Numbered from the stretch's first letter, positions 21,817 through 33,942 are shown. The stretch: 64,000 bases of DNA from Zopfochytrium polystomum (GCA_025765615.1 JAIVFJ010000275.1:16647-80646), one strand, 5' to 3'. A program made the numbers and translations. Notes: generated by a model not told the origin, from the sequence alone.

Positions 21817-24274
21817 TCATGATCTTTCTGTGGAAAAGCGATTGAGAATTTTTCGGGTTACTGTGTAGTAGGTCCAGAGTGATCCTTTTCTTCTTTTCCA
21901 CATCAGCGTATGCGTCAACGCTCCGTTGACCCGACCTATTTCGATGGTAAACTGGACCCCTTCACTAGCACATTCAACTACCCAACCATCCCAAGAGTGG
22001 GTGATCGAACAGAAGTCCAAAACACGAATTAATTCCTTTGCCAAGTCGTTCGGGCAAACAAAGTTTGGAGCATTTGAACCGGAAAACCACTTTAACGTAC
22101 GAGGAAGCTTTGCGCCTCCTACTACTTGCCCGTGATTGAATGAGACGTCCAGTTCCACTACAGTCGACTTTGAGGGAAGGCTTTCCGATCTTCGCCTTAC
22201 GGATCTTCCTGCTGGGGCTGATTTCATACGCCCAACCAGGGAGAAAAGAGCGTCTGATAGGCGTCTTTGTCTGGCGCAGTGTGAAGCATTTACGCAGCTA
22301 TTTTCAAAAGATGCTTGATCGCTCCTGAGCACTTTATCTTCATTGATGCCAGATCTAGATTCCTCAGAACCAGGACATCGCGTGCTGTGCGACAATTCAT
22401 CAGAGCCTCTCCTTGAAACCCTTGATTCGATAATTCCTGTAAATTCCTCCCATGGTGGTGATTTTGAACCGTCTCGTCGTTCTCGAATTGTACGAGGCGT
22501 CAAACACGGCGGATCTGACGTTACAGCAAAAACACTCCTCGCGCTGGCATTTTTGGGATCAATCTTAAGTTTGCTACCAGCTACGGCAAATGATGCGCCT
22601 TCTTTCCAACTTTGCGCTCTTCTAGCCGAACTGTTCGCAGCAATTCCCCGAGGGCTCGAAACCTCTCTGGGGAGGCTTCGATGCGGCGTCCTGATCTTAG
22701 TGAACTCGTCTTCTGTGTGCCCATCTTCGAAGCAACGTTGGCGAGGGGTTCCCTGCATCGTCTTTCGACGCTGGGGTTGCTTTATTTCAAGTCCTGCGGG
22801 ACAGTGGTAGTTCGGCTCTGATGCCTCATGGGAAGAACGCGCTGTTGACTCGACTACTGTTTTCTTTCGCTTCGAAGAATGACGAATGAGCCTTTTTGCC
22901 GTTCCTCCAGCGCGCTCGTACTCAGTGAGTAAATAATAGAGGGAAATTGCAGGATTTGAGACAGCTGGCGTTGATTCGGCATCGTTTGGATTCGAGATTA
23001 TCTCTGTGGCCACAACATCGGGATCGAATCCATAAAGCTTCAGTGACTGCAAAATTTTTGGATCAAGAGGAACCGCTGGCAATGGTCGAAAGGGGATGAA
23101 CGAATTGGGCGGCCCATCTTCGCCCTCCAATGTCCAGGGATGGTGGCGAATGCAGTCAAGTGTGGATCTTTCAGTTGGGTTCACACGTAGCATGGAATCG
23201 ATAAGTTTTTGGGCATCTGCAGGGGGAAAGAGTTGGACGTTCGCTTTGAGAGACCAACATGAATACGACCTTCTGAAAAATAGGACGGCATCGCGTAGGT
23301 TGCCGTTGCGATTTTTCGGCCCAATTCGCTGAGTTGTGTGTCAAAAAACGGTAGCTTCCCTGCTAACATGGCGTAAAGAATAACACCGAGGCTCCAGATG
23401 TCAACTTCTGGGCCTGTGTACTTTTTTCCGGTGATCATCTCTACGATTTTAAGCGGAGCTGCAGTTAGACCAACAAGGAGTAAGCCATAAGAGGATTATA
23501 CCAGGCGATGCGTAGTGCGGAGAACCGCAAAATGTCGCAAGCTGGTCATCTGTTCGAAAGATATTGACGAATCCAAAGTCAATTATTCGAATCCGCTGAT
23601 TGTGATCGAGGAGGATATTTTCTGGCTTGAGATCTTGTGAGGATAAATGCGTTAAAACTTTGATGCTTTAGCTTCCATTACTGAAGATACTCGCCTCTAT
23701 GAATAATTGAGCTGCTGTGGCAATAATGCAGCGCAGATAGAATTTGACGAAACAGCTGTCGGGCGACCGTTTCCGACAATCTCCTATTTGTAACAATGAA
23801 GTCAAATAGCTCTCCTCCGCTGATGTACTCAAAGCACAAAATAATCTCCTGGTCCGTTTCCAGTACATCGAGAAGTTTTGCGATATGAGGGTGATTCAGA
23901 AGACGCGTTATTCGCACTTCTCTCTTAATGCGGGTGATGTGTTCTGGTGATTTTATTATGGACTTGCATATTATTTTCAGGGCAACCTGATTTATTCAAC
24001 AAAACGGAGGGAGTTCAACCAAAACGGCCGATTTCTCGTTAAATGAGGCGAGGATTGACAAGTACAAGTAAACAAGGAAGGTTGTGCAATTCGAGAGCAC
24101 CTTTTCGTTCAATTCGAGGTCTGTTGCAAGTCGAACTTGTCCGTAACTGCCCTTGCCAAGAGATTTTCCGACCACGTACCGGTCGAAAAGAGTGGCACCT
24201 TCGATAAACAACTCCACTCCTGGCTTTGAAATATGTAAGCGACTTGCATCGGACTCCGTAGGAGCTTTGGGCAT
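21817..24274 (-). CDS. AMPK/MARK-related protein kinase with C-terminal KA1 domain
   Basis: Kinase read on the minus strand from ATG 24272-24274 ([11 protein letters not shown]); an upstream in-frame ATG at 24574 is possible. Motifs: [51 protein letters not shown] with the HRDLKP loop split by an intron, [38 protein letters not shown] and [13 protein letters not shown]. After a UBA-like helical stretch ([20 protein letters not shown]) and a long Ser/Arg-rich linker, the C-terminus carries [39 protein letters not shown] and KRRKGSLW, matching KA1 domains of MARK/Kin1/NUAK kinases, which bind acidic lipids and autoinhibit. Likely roles are polarity, septation or metabolic control. Subfamily placement is inferred. 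Confidence 0.8.
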
Positions 24275-25004
24275 TTCTGTGGTTCTGCGCGGCCCTCGTT
24301 CTTTCCCACTCGAAGTTCCCGGCTTTTCCCGGCTTGAGCGCTGGGTTCCGGTTGCGAGTTGAGACCGAAGGGGAGGATAAACGGAAGGGACGAAGAAGCA
24401 CGTAGAAAGATGAAAGGAGGGTAGGGGCGGAGAGGTTCGGGAGGCGAGGGCACGGATCGCTGAAGAGCTTGCGGCAAGAAGGAGCGAGCCGCGCGAGGAT
24501 GAGTCTGCCCGGGGTTTGACAGGAAGGATCAGGAGATTATCAACCTCAAACGACCACATTGCTAACATGAACAATCAGCGGCCTGAAGTGAGATGAGTCA
24601 TTCTGCCGTTTGTTGTTTTTGTCCCAAAAATAAACGGAAAAAATTCAGGGACAGAAAAGAGAAGAAAAGAAAAAGGCTCCATGGTGCTTCCGTCGTCCTT
24701 CGGGCAGGGTGCCTTGTCAAATAGCCGCCGTTTTTCTTGGAAAAATATTAACGGTAATCATTGCGGCAATGGAACGTCCCTTCGACCTTGAAATTGTCCC
24801 CACCCTCGCCCCTTGCAACTAGATTTCGAGTTGTCTTCGACTTCCTCTTCAAAGATTTTTGGGACATTACTGAGCCTGTAATACTCTCAACCCACAAGCT
24901 GTAACTAGCGTAAATATGACACGAACTTGAAATGAACTTGATCAATTTGAACAAACCTGTTACCACCTTGACGAGGCACTGAGGGGGACCAATTCTGTGA
25001 AAAG
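24275..25004. other. Upstream region of the KA1 kinase
   Basis: 5' flank of the minus-strand kinase. A long open frame (24275-24574) continues upstream of the chosen ATG and could be coding or leader. Beyond 24,600 the DNA is AT-rich with purine runs; nothing further recognised. Confidence 0.3.
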
Positions 25005-25325
25005 TTCCATGTGACACTACAACCGAGGTCTCAGTGATAAAGTCTAGGGATTTTATTCGCAAAAACAAGCGTACCTGTCATAAAACCACAAGGATCAGGA
25101 CTCCTATTATTATTCCCAGTTCTTTAGTTTCCAAGGCGTTATCAAAGTGTATTTGCGGCTAACCTGTCTTTATTATTAGGCCTGCTTTTACTACTTTTGT
25201 CTTAACAGTTTCCGTTGCGCCAGGGTTTTCTCAACATATTTTCTTTTTCAGTGACTAACAGAGACTGCCTGACTGCCAAGGGATGGGGTGCCTGACAGGC
25301 TGAACCCCAAGCCTGCCTTATTTAA
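25005..25325 (-). repeat. LTR-like repeat, copy 1
   Basis: About 310 bp that reappears inverted at 45,243-45,550. Shared stretches include GAGGTCTCAGTGATAAAGTC, TTTTATTCGCAAAAACAAGC and CAACATATTTTCTTTTTC. One edge begins TGTGACACTACA (TGTGAGACTACA in the other copy), so it may be an LTR with TG at its end. There is no coding capacity. The strand is arbitrary; the two copies are inverted relative to each other. Confidence 0.6.
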
Positions 25326-26460
25326 GAACATTGCGTGTTTGCCAGGAGGAAGAACTGCCCATTCCCAGACCTTGTGCTTGTCCATGAGAGAGTGAAGCTC
25401 CTCAAGCTCAGATGCAGTCTATTCTTCGTTATAGTCTGATGTGTGGGCTTCCTTGTGGGAACGTGGCACTGGTGGGAGTTGTGATTGGTGGATTGGTTCT
25501 TTAGGGAAGCGTGGTTCTGGCTTGGCTGATCCACGGTAGAGGTGCAAGAGATGGCGAGTGATTGGGTTTTGTCCTCGCTGGGGAAGCCTAGGAAAGCAAA
25601 GCTGGAATCACTGCCGTCTTCGACAAACTCTTTTTGTTGGATTCAGATTAGGATGTCGGCTTACCTGACTTAGTGTAAATCGCATCGGCAGCAGCAACGA
25701 GGCCGCTGTCGACGAAGGAAGCTGGCTTCCAAGGCTCAAATCTCAACACCCCTTCCCCCCCCCCCCCCCCCCCCCCCAGATGCCTGGCACAGTTGCTGGC
25801 AAGTACGAGAGGAGGGAGCACCATGAGGAGGCGAGTTGGATAATCGACAGTAAGAGTCAAGTGGTGGCTCAACAGGCTCAAAAGAAGGAGAGTTGTCAGT
25901 TTCAGGAAAATCCATAAAATCATCAGAGAGAGAAGTTAAGAAATCAGAATTAAGAGATTGAAGCTTAGCGTCACTGCAGACAAGGCCAGGAAAGACATGC
26001 TCATGCAAGTTATAGTGGCATGTCCAAAGAATGGTCTGTGCAGCAAAGTCGTTGAATTCTGTCAGTGTCTTGCCAGAGTGAACATGCCAACAAAAGAGTT
26101 TAGGTTGGACAACATTGCATTGCACATAGTGATTATCCTGTTGCAGGAGAAACCAGTTGCTCGAAATTTGAAAGAGTTGCTCAACAGTGTGGCGGTGACA
26201 AATAAAGACTCTAGGAGTTGTTTGGTGCTGTACTTGATGGAGAAATGGTCCAGGATAGAAGATGTGTGTTGCACATAATGCTTGTTGCAAGCACATTGAT
26301 GGACCAAAAATTCTGAAATCAGAATAGCAGGTTCCCACTGTTGAATGGCGATGGTGTGCCAAATTTCAGGCCGAGGATCAAGGTTTTGGTGGTGTTTTCC
26401 TTTGGAGAGTGTAGGAGAGCGGAATAGAACTTAGAGCAATTTGGTGTCCAGCTGGGGTGA
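25326..26460 (-). mobile_element. Degraded Ty1/copia-type retrotransposon fragment
   Basis: The minus-strand reading contains HNSHQCHVPTRKPTHQT and SLRSFTLSWTSTRSGNGQFF, the same segment as at 43.0 kb in the second copia fragment. Higher up (25,736-26,362) lie HSGKTLTEFNDFAAQTILWT and related frames. Frames are broken throughout. A run of about 23 C at 25,757 interrupts one of them. It abuts the 3' end of the LINE at about 26.46 kb, implying insertion or recombination between the two. Confidence 0.5.
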
Positions 26461-26499
26461 CTAGTCACACAAGAAAGGACAAAATTGTGGTTGGAGGTA

Positions 26500-27310
26500 G
26501 TGGTAGTTCGACTTTTTGGACCCCCTTATCAAAATCTCTTGTAGCTCCTGCTGTGGGCATTGTGGCCGGTGGTGTGTTTATCGAGTGCGCAGAGGACAGG
26601 GTCCCGGAAAATGCGCCAGTCGAGGGGGCCTTCGAGGGAGCCTTGCTGGATCATGGTGCCAATAGGAAAAGTGGGGGAAGGGCCAAAGGCAGTGATAACA
26701 AATGAACGAAACCGAGTTTGGGTGTTGACACGCATCTGAACATAAGACTCTGGTAGATGGATGCGATGCCAGGCAGAAATAAGGCCAGCGACTGGTGCGC
26801 TGTCAAAGGCCTTCTAGCTGTCGTTAAGAAGGAGGAAGAGGGGAGAGGAGGTCTCATGACAGTAATCTAGGGCTGAGCGAACCAAATGGAGGGGAGGATC
26901 AGGAGAGGAGCCAGGAAGGGCAGAGAAGTTACGGCCTTTGAGGATCACAGGGTGGAGGAGAGGATTTGGGATAAGCGGCGAAGACAGACGCCCTGGACTA
27001 CTTTGGCGGCCATTTCACACAGGCTGATGGGTCGGAGGTTGGTGACATCACCACCCCACGCGTCCTTCTTTGGAATTGGGAAAATGGCGGTGAGGGTCCA
27101 TGTGGAGGGGATATCGAGGACAAGGAAGGTTCGTTGGACAAGGGAGAGAAAGAGAGTGATTGCATTGGGACCAGCCAGGAGTAAAAGTTCACGAGAGAGC
27201 TGGGAGGGGCCAGGGGCTTTATTGGGGGCGAGAGACTCAAGGACGGAACGGCATTCATCAAGGGACAGAGGAAGCATGATGTGAGAAAAGGTGTGTGGGG
27301 GTATGTAAGG
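26500..27310 (-). pseudogene. LINE ORF2, reverse transcriptase part (truncated)
   Basis: Begins with LSLDECRSVLESLAPNKAPG, followed by AIFPIPKKDAWGG and NLRPISLCEMAAKVVQ, the first conserved RT blocks of non-LTR elements. Frames then break. A later block (GTMIQQGSLEGPLDWRIFRD, about 26,560-26,660) matches the QG...SP.LW.IF.D motif. The catalytic FADD box and everything beyond it are absent, so this copy cannot encode an active RT. Confidence 0.7.
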
Positions 27311-28922
27311 TCAGGGGGTCATCTCTTCATGTAGGGGGGACGTGGGGGGGAAGGGGTGAAGAGCCCGAGGACGAAACCACTGTTCCACCTGTTCACTACA
27401 AAGTCGGGGGATTTGGGAAGGGTCATATTCAATTTCCGGACCCTCTGGGGTCTCTGCCAGAATGTGATCAATGCTGGAGTTGGAGCGTTTGCGGTTGAGG
27501 ATGTTGTTAAGAACATTGCGGATCTTTCCAGTGGAGAAAAGGTCTTGGCAGTGGTCAATGGCAGTGGCAATATCAGAGCGCTTAAAGGAGGCAGTTGCAG
27601 AGAGCTGGGCGCGATAGACTGCTTTTCGGAGGCGCTGGAGGAGTGGAAGAGCGTCGCTGGTGAAGGCTGCTGCAGTCACAATGGAGCTGGTGAAGCGCGC
27701 AAAAAGAAGGCACAGGGCATCCCGAGGGATTGTAGCGTTCCAAGACTCCGGGAGAGGGGGGAGGGCAACGAGGAAGGAGTGGAGGGGGAGTGTACCGCAA
27801 TGAAGGCGTTTCCAGAGGTCCTCAATTTTCTTACGAGCCTCGACATAAGGGGCAAGGCGCTGGTCAGTCTTGGCTGGAGCTGTGGAGGAGCCGGAGCAAG
27901 GGAGGCAGCGTCGGGCAGTGCTGACGAGGAGCTCATGGAGGGAGGAAGAGATAGCATCTAGAGATTGAGTGTATTGGAACGTGCGACCAATGGGTGGATA
28001 ATCAAAGGGCAGGGAAGGTTGGGTGAGGAACGTTCGTTCTGCTGGGGTGAGGGTGGAGTCAAGGGCGTCGAGGTTGTCCTGTAGGTTTGGGAGAGCTGTG
28101 TCAACCGTTTGGGCGAAGGCACATTTTTGATCCTCTGAAGCCTGTGCAGGCTGGATAGTACGTCGACGGGTGGGGGTGAAGGGGAATGTTGTGTATGGGC
28201 AGAGGGCAAGTGTGATAAAGCAAGGAAGGTGGTCGGAGAAGTCTGGGAGGTGGGGATACTCTTCAGGGGAAGCGATGTTGGAGGAAGCGAGATGGTGGAG
28301 GAAGGTGTCGGAGACCCAAATGCTGTCAAGGTGTGAACGATATGTTGAGTTGGTGGAGGAGTGAGAGAAGGCAGAGAGGTTGGGGTGGGTAGCGCGAAAG
28401 GTATCCGATAGGCCACTGGCTGACAGGATAGGAAGGAACCTGCGGCGAGAGGGTGGGATGGGTTCAGCAGTATTATGATCGAGGGGTGAGATAAGAGCAT
28501 TCCAGTCACCGAACCAGTAAGCTGGGTGATGTTGGGCGGAGTCGTGATTGAGGAGGTTGGTACACCACTCTTGGAGAGGTGTGGTTTCTGGGGACAGCCA
28601 AGAAGCAGGCCAGTAGATAGAACGGAAGAAGAGACGGCGATTGTGGAAGGAGAGGGTAATGGCAAGTCCTCTGGTGTTGTGTTGGCTGATGTTGGTGACG
28701 TGGCAGTAAAAGGAAGATGCCAAAATGAAGCCGACCCCCCGCATGTTTCGATGTTGAAGCGTCAGTGAAAATACCCATGTAGTTATTTGAGGAGTGTTGG
28801 CGGATTGCGTGTGTGGCGTTAACAGCAGAACAGCCAGTCTCTTGAAGTGCGAGGATGATTGTGCCAGTTGATGTCATCCATTCCAGTATTGAAATACATT
28901 TGGAGGCAAGGTTTTGGCCCAC
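27311..28922 (-). pseudogene. LINE ORF2, endonuclease part (frameshifted)
   Basis: APE-type endonuclease. The first piece (down from 28922) has TIILALQETG, the catalytic-Glu motif. At the run of six C on the plus strand (28,735-28,740) the frame shifts by one base into the second piece, which carries YWFGDWNALISPLDHN (Asp/Asn motif), SHLDSIWVSD and FSDHLPCF (terminal SDH motif). After a linker the frame meets an in-frame TGA at about 27,311. The code then continues in the same frame into the reverse transcriptase. Nicking of target DNA is the role in intact elements. Confidence 0.75.
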
Positions 28923-29543
28923 ATTCCAGGTAGCAAAACAAGGGGGTGGGGGGGGGCGGAGGCATTTCGGGGGTGGGGGGAGGGGGAAGGGGGCATTGTT
29001 TATTGATGTGTCGATTTTTTATTTTTTATTTTTTTTTTTTTTTTTATAAAAGGATGAAGGGAAGGAAGGGAAAGGGGTGATACACTATACGCAATTCAAC
29101 GGCGAGGGCCGCCCTGCGAGTGGGGGGCAGCAGGAGCGGTGGTGCGGGCAACAGGCGAGGTGCGAGCCTTATCAGAGTAAGTGGGAGAGGTGCGCATGGT
29201 GACGTCGTGGGTGGAAGCGTGGGTTGGAGTAGCGTTGAGGGGAGGGACTGAGGGGGGAGGGGGATTGAAGCTGCGCTGTTGGAGGAAAAAGTCGACAGAT
29301 TGCTGAGCAAAGGGGGCGATGACAGCAGACATGTCGTTGCAGAGACAGGCGTGGATTTCTGCAACTGCATTCTCAATCTGAGTCTGAATGGCGTTGGTGA
29401 TGGTATCTTCGCAGCGCTCAAGCATGGTGAGTCGAGTGCTGATGGCGCTGATGCTGTCCGAGTGGTGAGCGACATTGCGGCGGACAGCTTCTAAAGCAGC
29501 AGTGTGTTCCTGATGAGTCTTCTGAAGGTCTGCGAGGATTGCG

Positions 29544-30776
29544 TCAGCGTTGGCCTTTTGCTCGGCACGGAGGGTGAGCGGCTTGTTGGGTGGAGAGGCT
29601 GTGCATGTCCTTCATAAATTGGGCAAGCTCAAGGGAGACCGCTTGATTAGGGGAGGGAGGGTCTGGGTGGCGTTGAGTGCTCGAGGAAGGAGGAGTTGGT
29701 GGGTTGGGTGGGGGGAGGGGTCGAGGGGCCTGGCGTCTTGCGAGCGGGCAGTCATATGTGAAATGGTTGGTGAATCCGCAACGTTGGCAACAAGTGAAGG
29801 AGGTTTGGTCCTCGTTCCAATAGGGTTGAAGAGTGGTGGAGCGTCCATTGATAAGAATAGAGTTGTTAAGGGAGAGAAGATCACGGCAGGAGGGAAACAC
29901 GAGGAAGGCTTTGTTGGAGCGTCCAGCAGAATTGGTAACAGGGTTAAAATAACTGGGGTTACGAACGAGGGAACAGCCAAGATCAGTAGCGAGGGGGCCC
30001 AGATCACAAGCAGATAGGTTACAGGGCAAGTTGAAAAGAACACCAGTGCAAAGGTTTTGATCTTTAACTCGAGCATCACGCTCTGCAGGGGTTTCGCGGA
30101 GGCGGAAAGCAACGCCAGCACCGTTAACAAATGCAAAGGGAGGAAAGTGAGAAGGGGGGGCAGTGAACAAAATGAAAGCGACAGTTGAGGCGAGGTTGCG
30201 ATTGTGGGTGTAGGCGATGTCGACGACATCCCTGCAGTCGTGGAGGAGTTGGTGAAGGGTGTGGGTGATGGGTGCCTTATGGGAAGGGAACGTACCAGAG
30301 AGGACACCTGGAGCAAGGTGGGTAGCGAGAAGGATGTTGGTAAAGTCGCGATTCGCAAGGTACGTGGCTGTGTTGAAGAGTGGAAGACCGTGCGGGATGC
30401 GATTGTAGAAAAGGGTGTGCGTCGTAAAGAGGGTTCGGATTGCAACGAGTCGTTCGTCAGACGGTTCGGAGACCAGATTGAGTGTGATGTACGGAGGATT
30501 CAGATTGGTGGTGACGGGGCCCCGCAGAAAGATCTCGTTTTGTGCACAGATCTGAGCAATCTCCTCGATGTGCGGTTGGAAATTGTTATCGTCAGGAGGA
30601 GGTACACAGATCCGCAGGATGAAGTGCGTAGAGGTGGTCGTGATGGAATGAACGATGGAGTCGGGCATGCTGGGTTGTGAGGGCGCGATCGGAGCTGTGG
30701 TGGCAGTGGCGCAGTCAGGTGGTCTGTGTGCCGATTGGCGGATTTTTTTTTTTTCAGACGAAGAATAAGAAAACAT
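29544..30776 (-). CDS. LINE ORF1 (zinc-knuckle RNA-binding protein)
   Basis: About 410 codons reading from 30776 down. Most of the length has no named motif, but the C-terminal third carries CCQRCGFTNHFTYDC, a CCHC zinc knuckle (C-x2-C-x4-H-x4-C) of the Gag type, followed by a Pro-rich segment. The frame ends at 29544 with an out-of-frame tail. Near 29,580 the reading should shift to a second frame (AEQKANADAILADLQKTHQE, then MLERCEDTITNAI), which continues as a coiled coil to about 29,096. The true ORF1 is therefore longer and broken by one frameshift. ORF1 proteins package the element's RNA. Confidence 0.65.
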   Translation of the reverse strand: MFSYSSSEKKKIRQSAHRPPDCATATTAPIAPSQPSMPDSIVHSITTTSTHFILRICVPPPDDNNFQPHIEEIAQICAQNEIFLRGPVTTNLNPPYITLNLVSEPSDERLVAIRTLFTTHTLFYNRIPHGLPLFNTATYLANRDFTNILLATHLAPGVLSGTFPSHKAPITHTLHQLLHDCRDVVDIAYTHNRNLASTVAFILFTAPPSHFPPFAFVNGAGVAFRLRETPAERDARVKDQNLCTGVLFNLPCNLSACDLGPLATDLGCSLVRNPSYFNPVTNSAGRSNKAFLVFPSCRDLLSLNNSILINGRSTTLQPYWNEDQTSFTCCQRCGFTNHFTYDCPLARRQAPRPLPPPNPPTPPSSSTQRHPDPPSPNQAVSLELAQFMKDMHSLSTQQAAHPPCRAKGQR

Positions 30777-30794
30777 TGCTGCTTCATTGGAAGA

Positions 30795-30870
30795 CGATTC
30801 CTTTGCTCAGTGGGTTAAGGAAGCTGACTATCGAACAGTATATCTCAAGTTCGCTTCCCTTTCGCTGCTG
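30795..30870 (+). repeat. tRNA-like (pol III promoter-like) motif pair
   Basis: GCTCAGTGGGTTAAG (A-box-like) and CAAGTTCGCTTCCC (B-box-like) lie about 45 bp apart, at the 5' boundary of the LINE. The anticodon arm does not fold properly, so a functional tRNA is unlikely. A tRNA-derived SINE head or relic is the better guess. Confidence 0.3.
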
Positions 30871-31709
30871 CATGTACTAATAACGTCCTTGTCACAGGCT
30901 CTTGTCTTTTTCATGTGTTTGTTTTTGTGATGAAGATGCTATGATATCTTTGGTAGCATCTAGCAGTGGGAACTACAGCATAAGTCCAACTACCCGACTC
31001 ATACATTTTGTCAGGGCATCCGCAAATGTGGAATACTCAACTGTACTCCAACCTCTGCTCAACTGTCAACTCTCAGTCATCAGTGTTCCATTTAATGGCG
31101 GGACGTGTGGGCTCCTTTTTTGTCTTTCGTTGCTCCCAACTTTTTGTCTACCCCAAAAAAGTCAGTTGGCCATCTCTCCGTTCGATCGCTCAAAAAAATC
31201 CCGAATTTAAGGGTGAGTGTGGGCGGATCTCCCAACTGCGCTCCCCCGTCACCACCCCAACCCGCAAGCCGTCGTCTTCCCTACGACTGCTACCCCGTCC
31301 CCCTCCCACAACTTGCGCCCGTCTACGTCTCGTGCATCCATTCAACCGCCTGGGCGGCGTCTTCACCGGTGCAAGCGGACCGGGCCTGGCGGCGGTCGCG
31401 GTCAGCAACGGGAAAACAAGACAGCATCGGATTTTGTGACCTTAAAAATCTCCTCTAATCAGTTATTTCTCGTTGACAGAATTAGAGATTTCATTAGGTA
31501 GTCGCTTTGTGGCTTCCAAACCGTGATTGGTTTTACGCCCTCACTCAATAGCCTCACGTATATCCGCTTTGTAACAGATCGTCCAAGTTTGCTTTCGCTG
31601 CAACCGGATGTGAGGCCCCCACCCTCGCCGAGACTGTCTAACTGGATCTCCCAGAGAATACGAAGATATGGCTGATAGTTACGAGTCATACCCCACGCTT
31701 CTCATCAGG

Positions 31710-33334
31710 TTCGCTTATCTGTGCGGAGTCTTTCCTTAACGTAAATGCACTTTTCCGAGTCATTAGCGGACTACCTCCAACGATCACGGAGCTGGTAAGA
31801 CTTGAAAATCTGGAAGTACATCTCATTGATTGACAGGATATTGTAAATGTCCTTAACCAAGTGAAAATGGAAACGTAATCGATATTCAAAACACGTCGAA
31901 CTCTCTGATAGCGTTTTTTTTCTCCCTTAGCAAAGTCATTATCGAACGAGATGCCATGACGGGTGCTCCTCGTGTGAAGCTGGTTTTCAGATACCAGAAT
32001 GACGGTAATTCAACTTTTCCCATTTCTGCCTAATTTCCCATTTCAGCCGATAGGTTTTTTGCAACCGTCAACGGTTCCATGTTTTTGGGATCAAAGGTTC
32101 AACTCACGTTCCAAGACCCCAATATGAACTATTCAACCACTTCGGGAGCTAAAACCATTGTGGCTAAGCACATTCCTCTTGGCGTTACTTCGCTCGACTT
32201 CTACGACGTAGCCCGAACCTTCGGAAAAATAATTTCCTGCAAGGTTATGATCGATCGGTCGAACGTAGAGTCGTACGCTCTTCTGCAGTTTGAAAATCAG
32301 GACCACGCCGACAGATTTCTGCAAGACATGAATGGAGCTAACTTCCGTGGTGGTTTAATGTGAGCTGGTTGTTTTATCGCCAAAAGCGCTGACCAATTGC
32401 ATTGGCAAGTGCTCTCTCGTGGCAATTCCATAAGAACGCTCCTTACGTATATCCAACAAATCGGTCTCTTCCGGCTCAGTCGACTCCCCGTCCCAGCCAA
32501 GCACCCATCGGCCCAACCAACGGCGGGGTTCAGGTTGCCGTTGGTGCTGGTTGGAGCATGACTTCGCCCCCGTCCACGCCGTCTACCCCTCCGGCGATGC
32601 TCGGTCTTTCGAGCAGCCCTTCTCCTCGGGACCGTGACTCAACTTACAGCTCTCAGCGAGACTCAACCCATAGTAGTCACAGGGTTTCCTGGCAAAACTA
32701 TCCCACCTCTCCAACGTCCCCCGTTCCGAACGCGCCCTTTGCTGGATATGTTAATTGGAATGCACCTTCTCCTATTCGACCCGGATCCACTACCGGCTGG
32801 CACACCGGCACGTCACCAACCCCTGACCTCTCCTCTACCGGCATGCCCCCTGCCGGTTTTGTTTTGTTGGACCGGTCTGCCACCTCTCCGACACCATCAA
32901 CTTCAGCCACAATTGGCACCACAAATGCTGCCTCCCCTGCCCCAAGCACTGGCAGTGGGACTCAAACACCGCAGTCTACAAATCGGCGATCGAGCAGTAC
33001 CAGTCTGACTAGTGCTGAGGCGGTTGCTGCTGGGCTTGACCCCCGGAACCTTTACGTAAAAAATCTGGATGACAATGTGGATCATCAAGACTTATTCGGA
33101 CTATTCAAGGCGTTCGGTCGTATCGTCAGCGCTCGTGTCATGAAGGAGGATGGCGGGAGTGGGAAAAGTAAGGGCTTTGGGTTTGTCAGCTTTGAAGAGG
33201 AGACACAGGCGCGGGCCGCCATAGAGAGTTTGGATGGTTACAGATGGGGAAGCAAGACCTTGGTTGTGTGTGTCGCCGAACCTAAAGGCTTTCGGGAGAA
33301 GAAGTTGATGGCGTTGCACGGAACTGGGCGCTGA
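31710..33334 (+). CDS. RNA-binding protein with three RRM domains
   Basis: Three RNA-recognition motifs over several exons. RRM1: FRVISGLPPTITEL joined to DIVNVLNQVKMET and KLVFRYQNDADRFFATVNGS. RRM2: TIVAKHIPLGVTSLDFYDVA, then ISCKVMIDRSNVESYALLQF, continuing through a GTGAGC intron at 32,359. Then a ~220-residue Ser/Pro/Thr-rich linker. RRM3: RNLYVKNLDDNVDHQDLFGL with KGFGFVSFEEETQARAAI, a textbook RNP2/RNP1 pair close to poly(A)-binding-protein RRMs. Ends LMALHGTGR. The first exon is unresolved: an acceptor at 31,709 opens the coding frame and an upstream exon may lie in 31,217-31,501. Probably a cytoplasmic or nuclear mRNA-binding regulator; no specific orthologue named. Confidence 0.75.
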
Positions 33335-33942
33335 CCGCAGCTCAAACACATTCTATCCGCCCTATCGGTTTTTTCATCTCCAAGCCCATGTTCACCTCGC
33401 CGACTTTCGCCAACTCAACTGTTTTTTGTCTAACCCCTTTCTCATCTCTTACTCTCGTCGCGCCTAACGCTTGGCCTCCTTCCCTTCTGAATCTGTAGTT
33501 AGAAAAAATTTTGTAAGGGCTGTGGTCGACTGACGCATCCACTCCACCGTCGGTTTTTGGGCAAAGTTGGTTTCTCATTCGTGATTGAAAGTAGAGGCGG
33601 AAAGAAAAATTGGAGGTGGAGGTTTGTGGCAACCCACTCCCACATTGACATACCACCATTCGCCGACAAGGCGGCCCTTTTCCGCGTCCCACCCTTCCTA
33701 CTGTCTGATAGCCTGATGATCGTTTCCATTCATCCGCAGGCCTCGACTTTCCCTGATCTGTATCGTTCGCGGAGTTTTGCTTTGGCGACCTCGTTTACCC
33801 CATCAACACCCGAAAAAGGACCTCATTTCGACCATCCAGTCAAGTCTAGCAGGCTTGCTTTGTTTTTCCAGGATCGCTTTCAGGATCGCCAATAAGTGCT
33901 GGCTCTACCGACGTCCTGCGCAGGTTCAGCACACTTTCGCCG
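33335..33942. other. Intergenic region between RRM and Myb genes
   Basis: Holds the presumed 3' UTR of the RRM gene and the promoter of the Myb gene. Short frames only. Pyrimidine-rich tracts around 33,360-33,490; nothing else seen. Confidence 0.4.

Larger units (their letters stand above)
26480..30790 (-). mobile_element. Non-LTR retrotransposon (LINE), 3'-truncated
   Basis: Two-ORF LINE on the minus strand: ORF1 with a zinc knuckle, then ORF2 with an APE-type endonuclease and a reverse transcriptase. The 5' end is near 30.78 kb, and the RT breaks off at about 26.5 kb before the catalytic FADD-type box, so the 3' end is missing. Only a few lesions interrupt the frames: one shift in ORF1, one in a G-run in the endonuclease and one in-frame stop before the RT. 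This makes it a young copy. It belongs to the broad L1/Tad group by domain order; the clade is not resolved. Confidence 0.8.

Noticed and set aside
25757..25780. Run of about 23 C as a possible functional G-quadruplex
   Set aside because: A pure homopolymer in dead copia sequence, more likely slippage or an assembly artefact.
29550..30017. Plus-strand ORFs opposite the LINE
   Set aside because: Antisense to ORF1, whose zinc knuckle fixes the coding strand.
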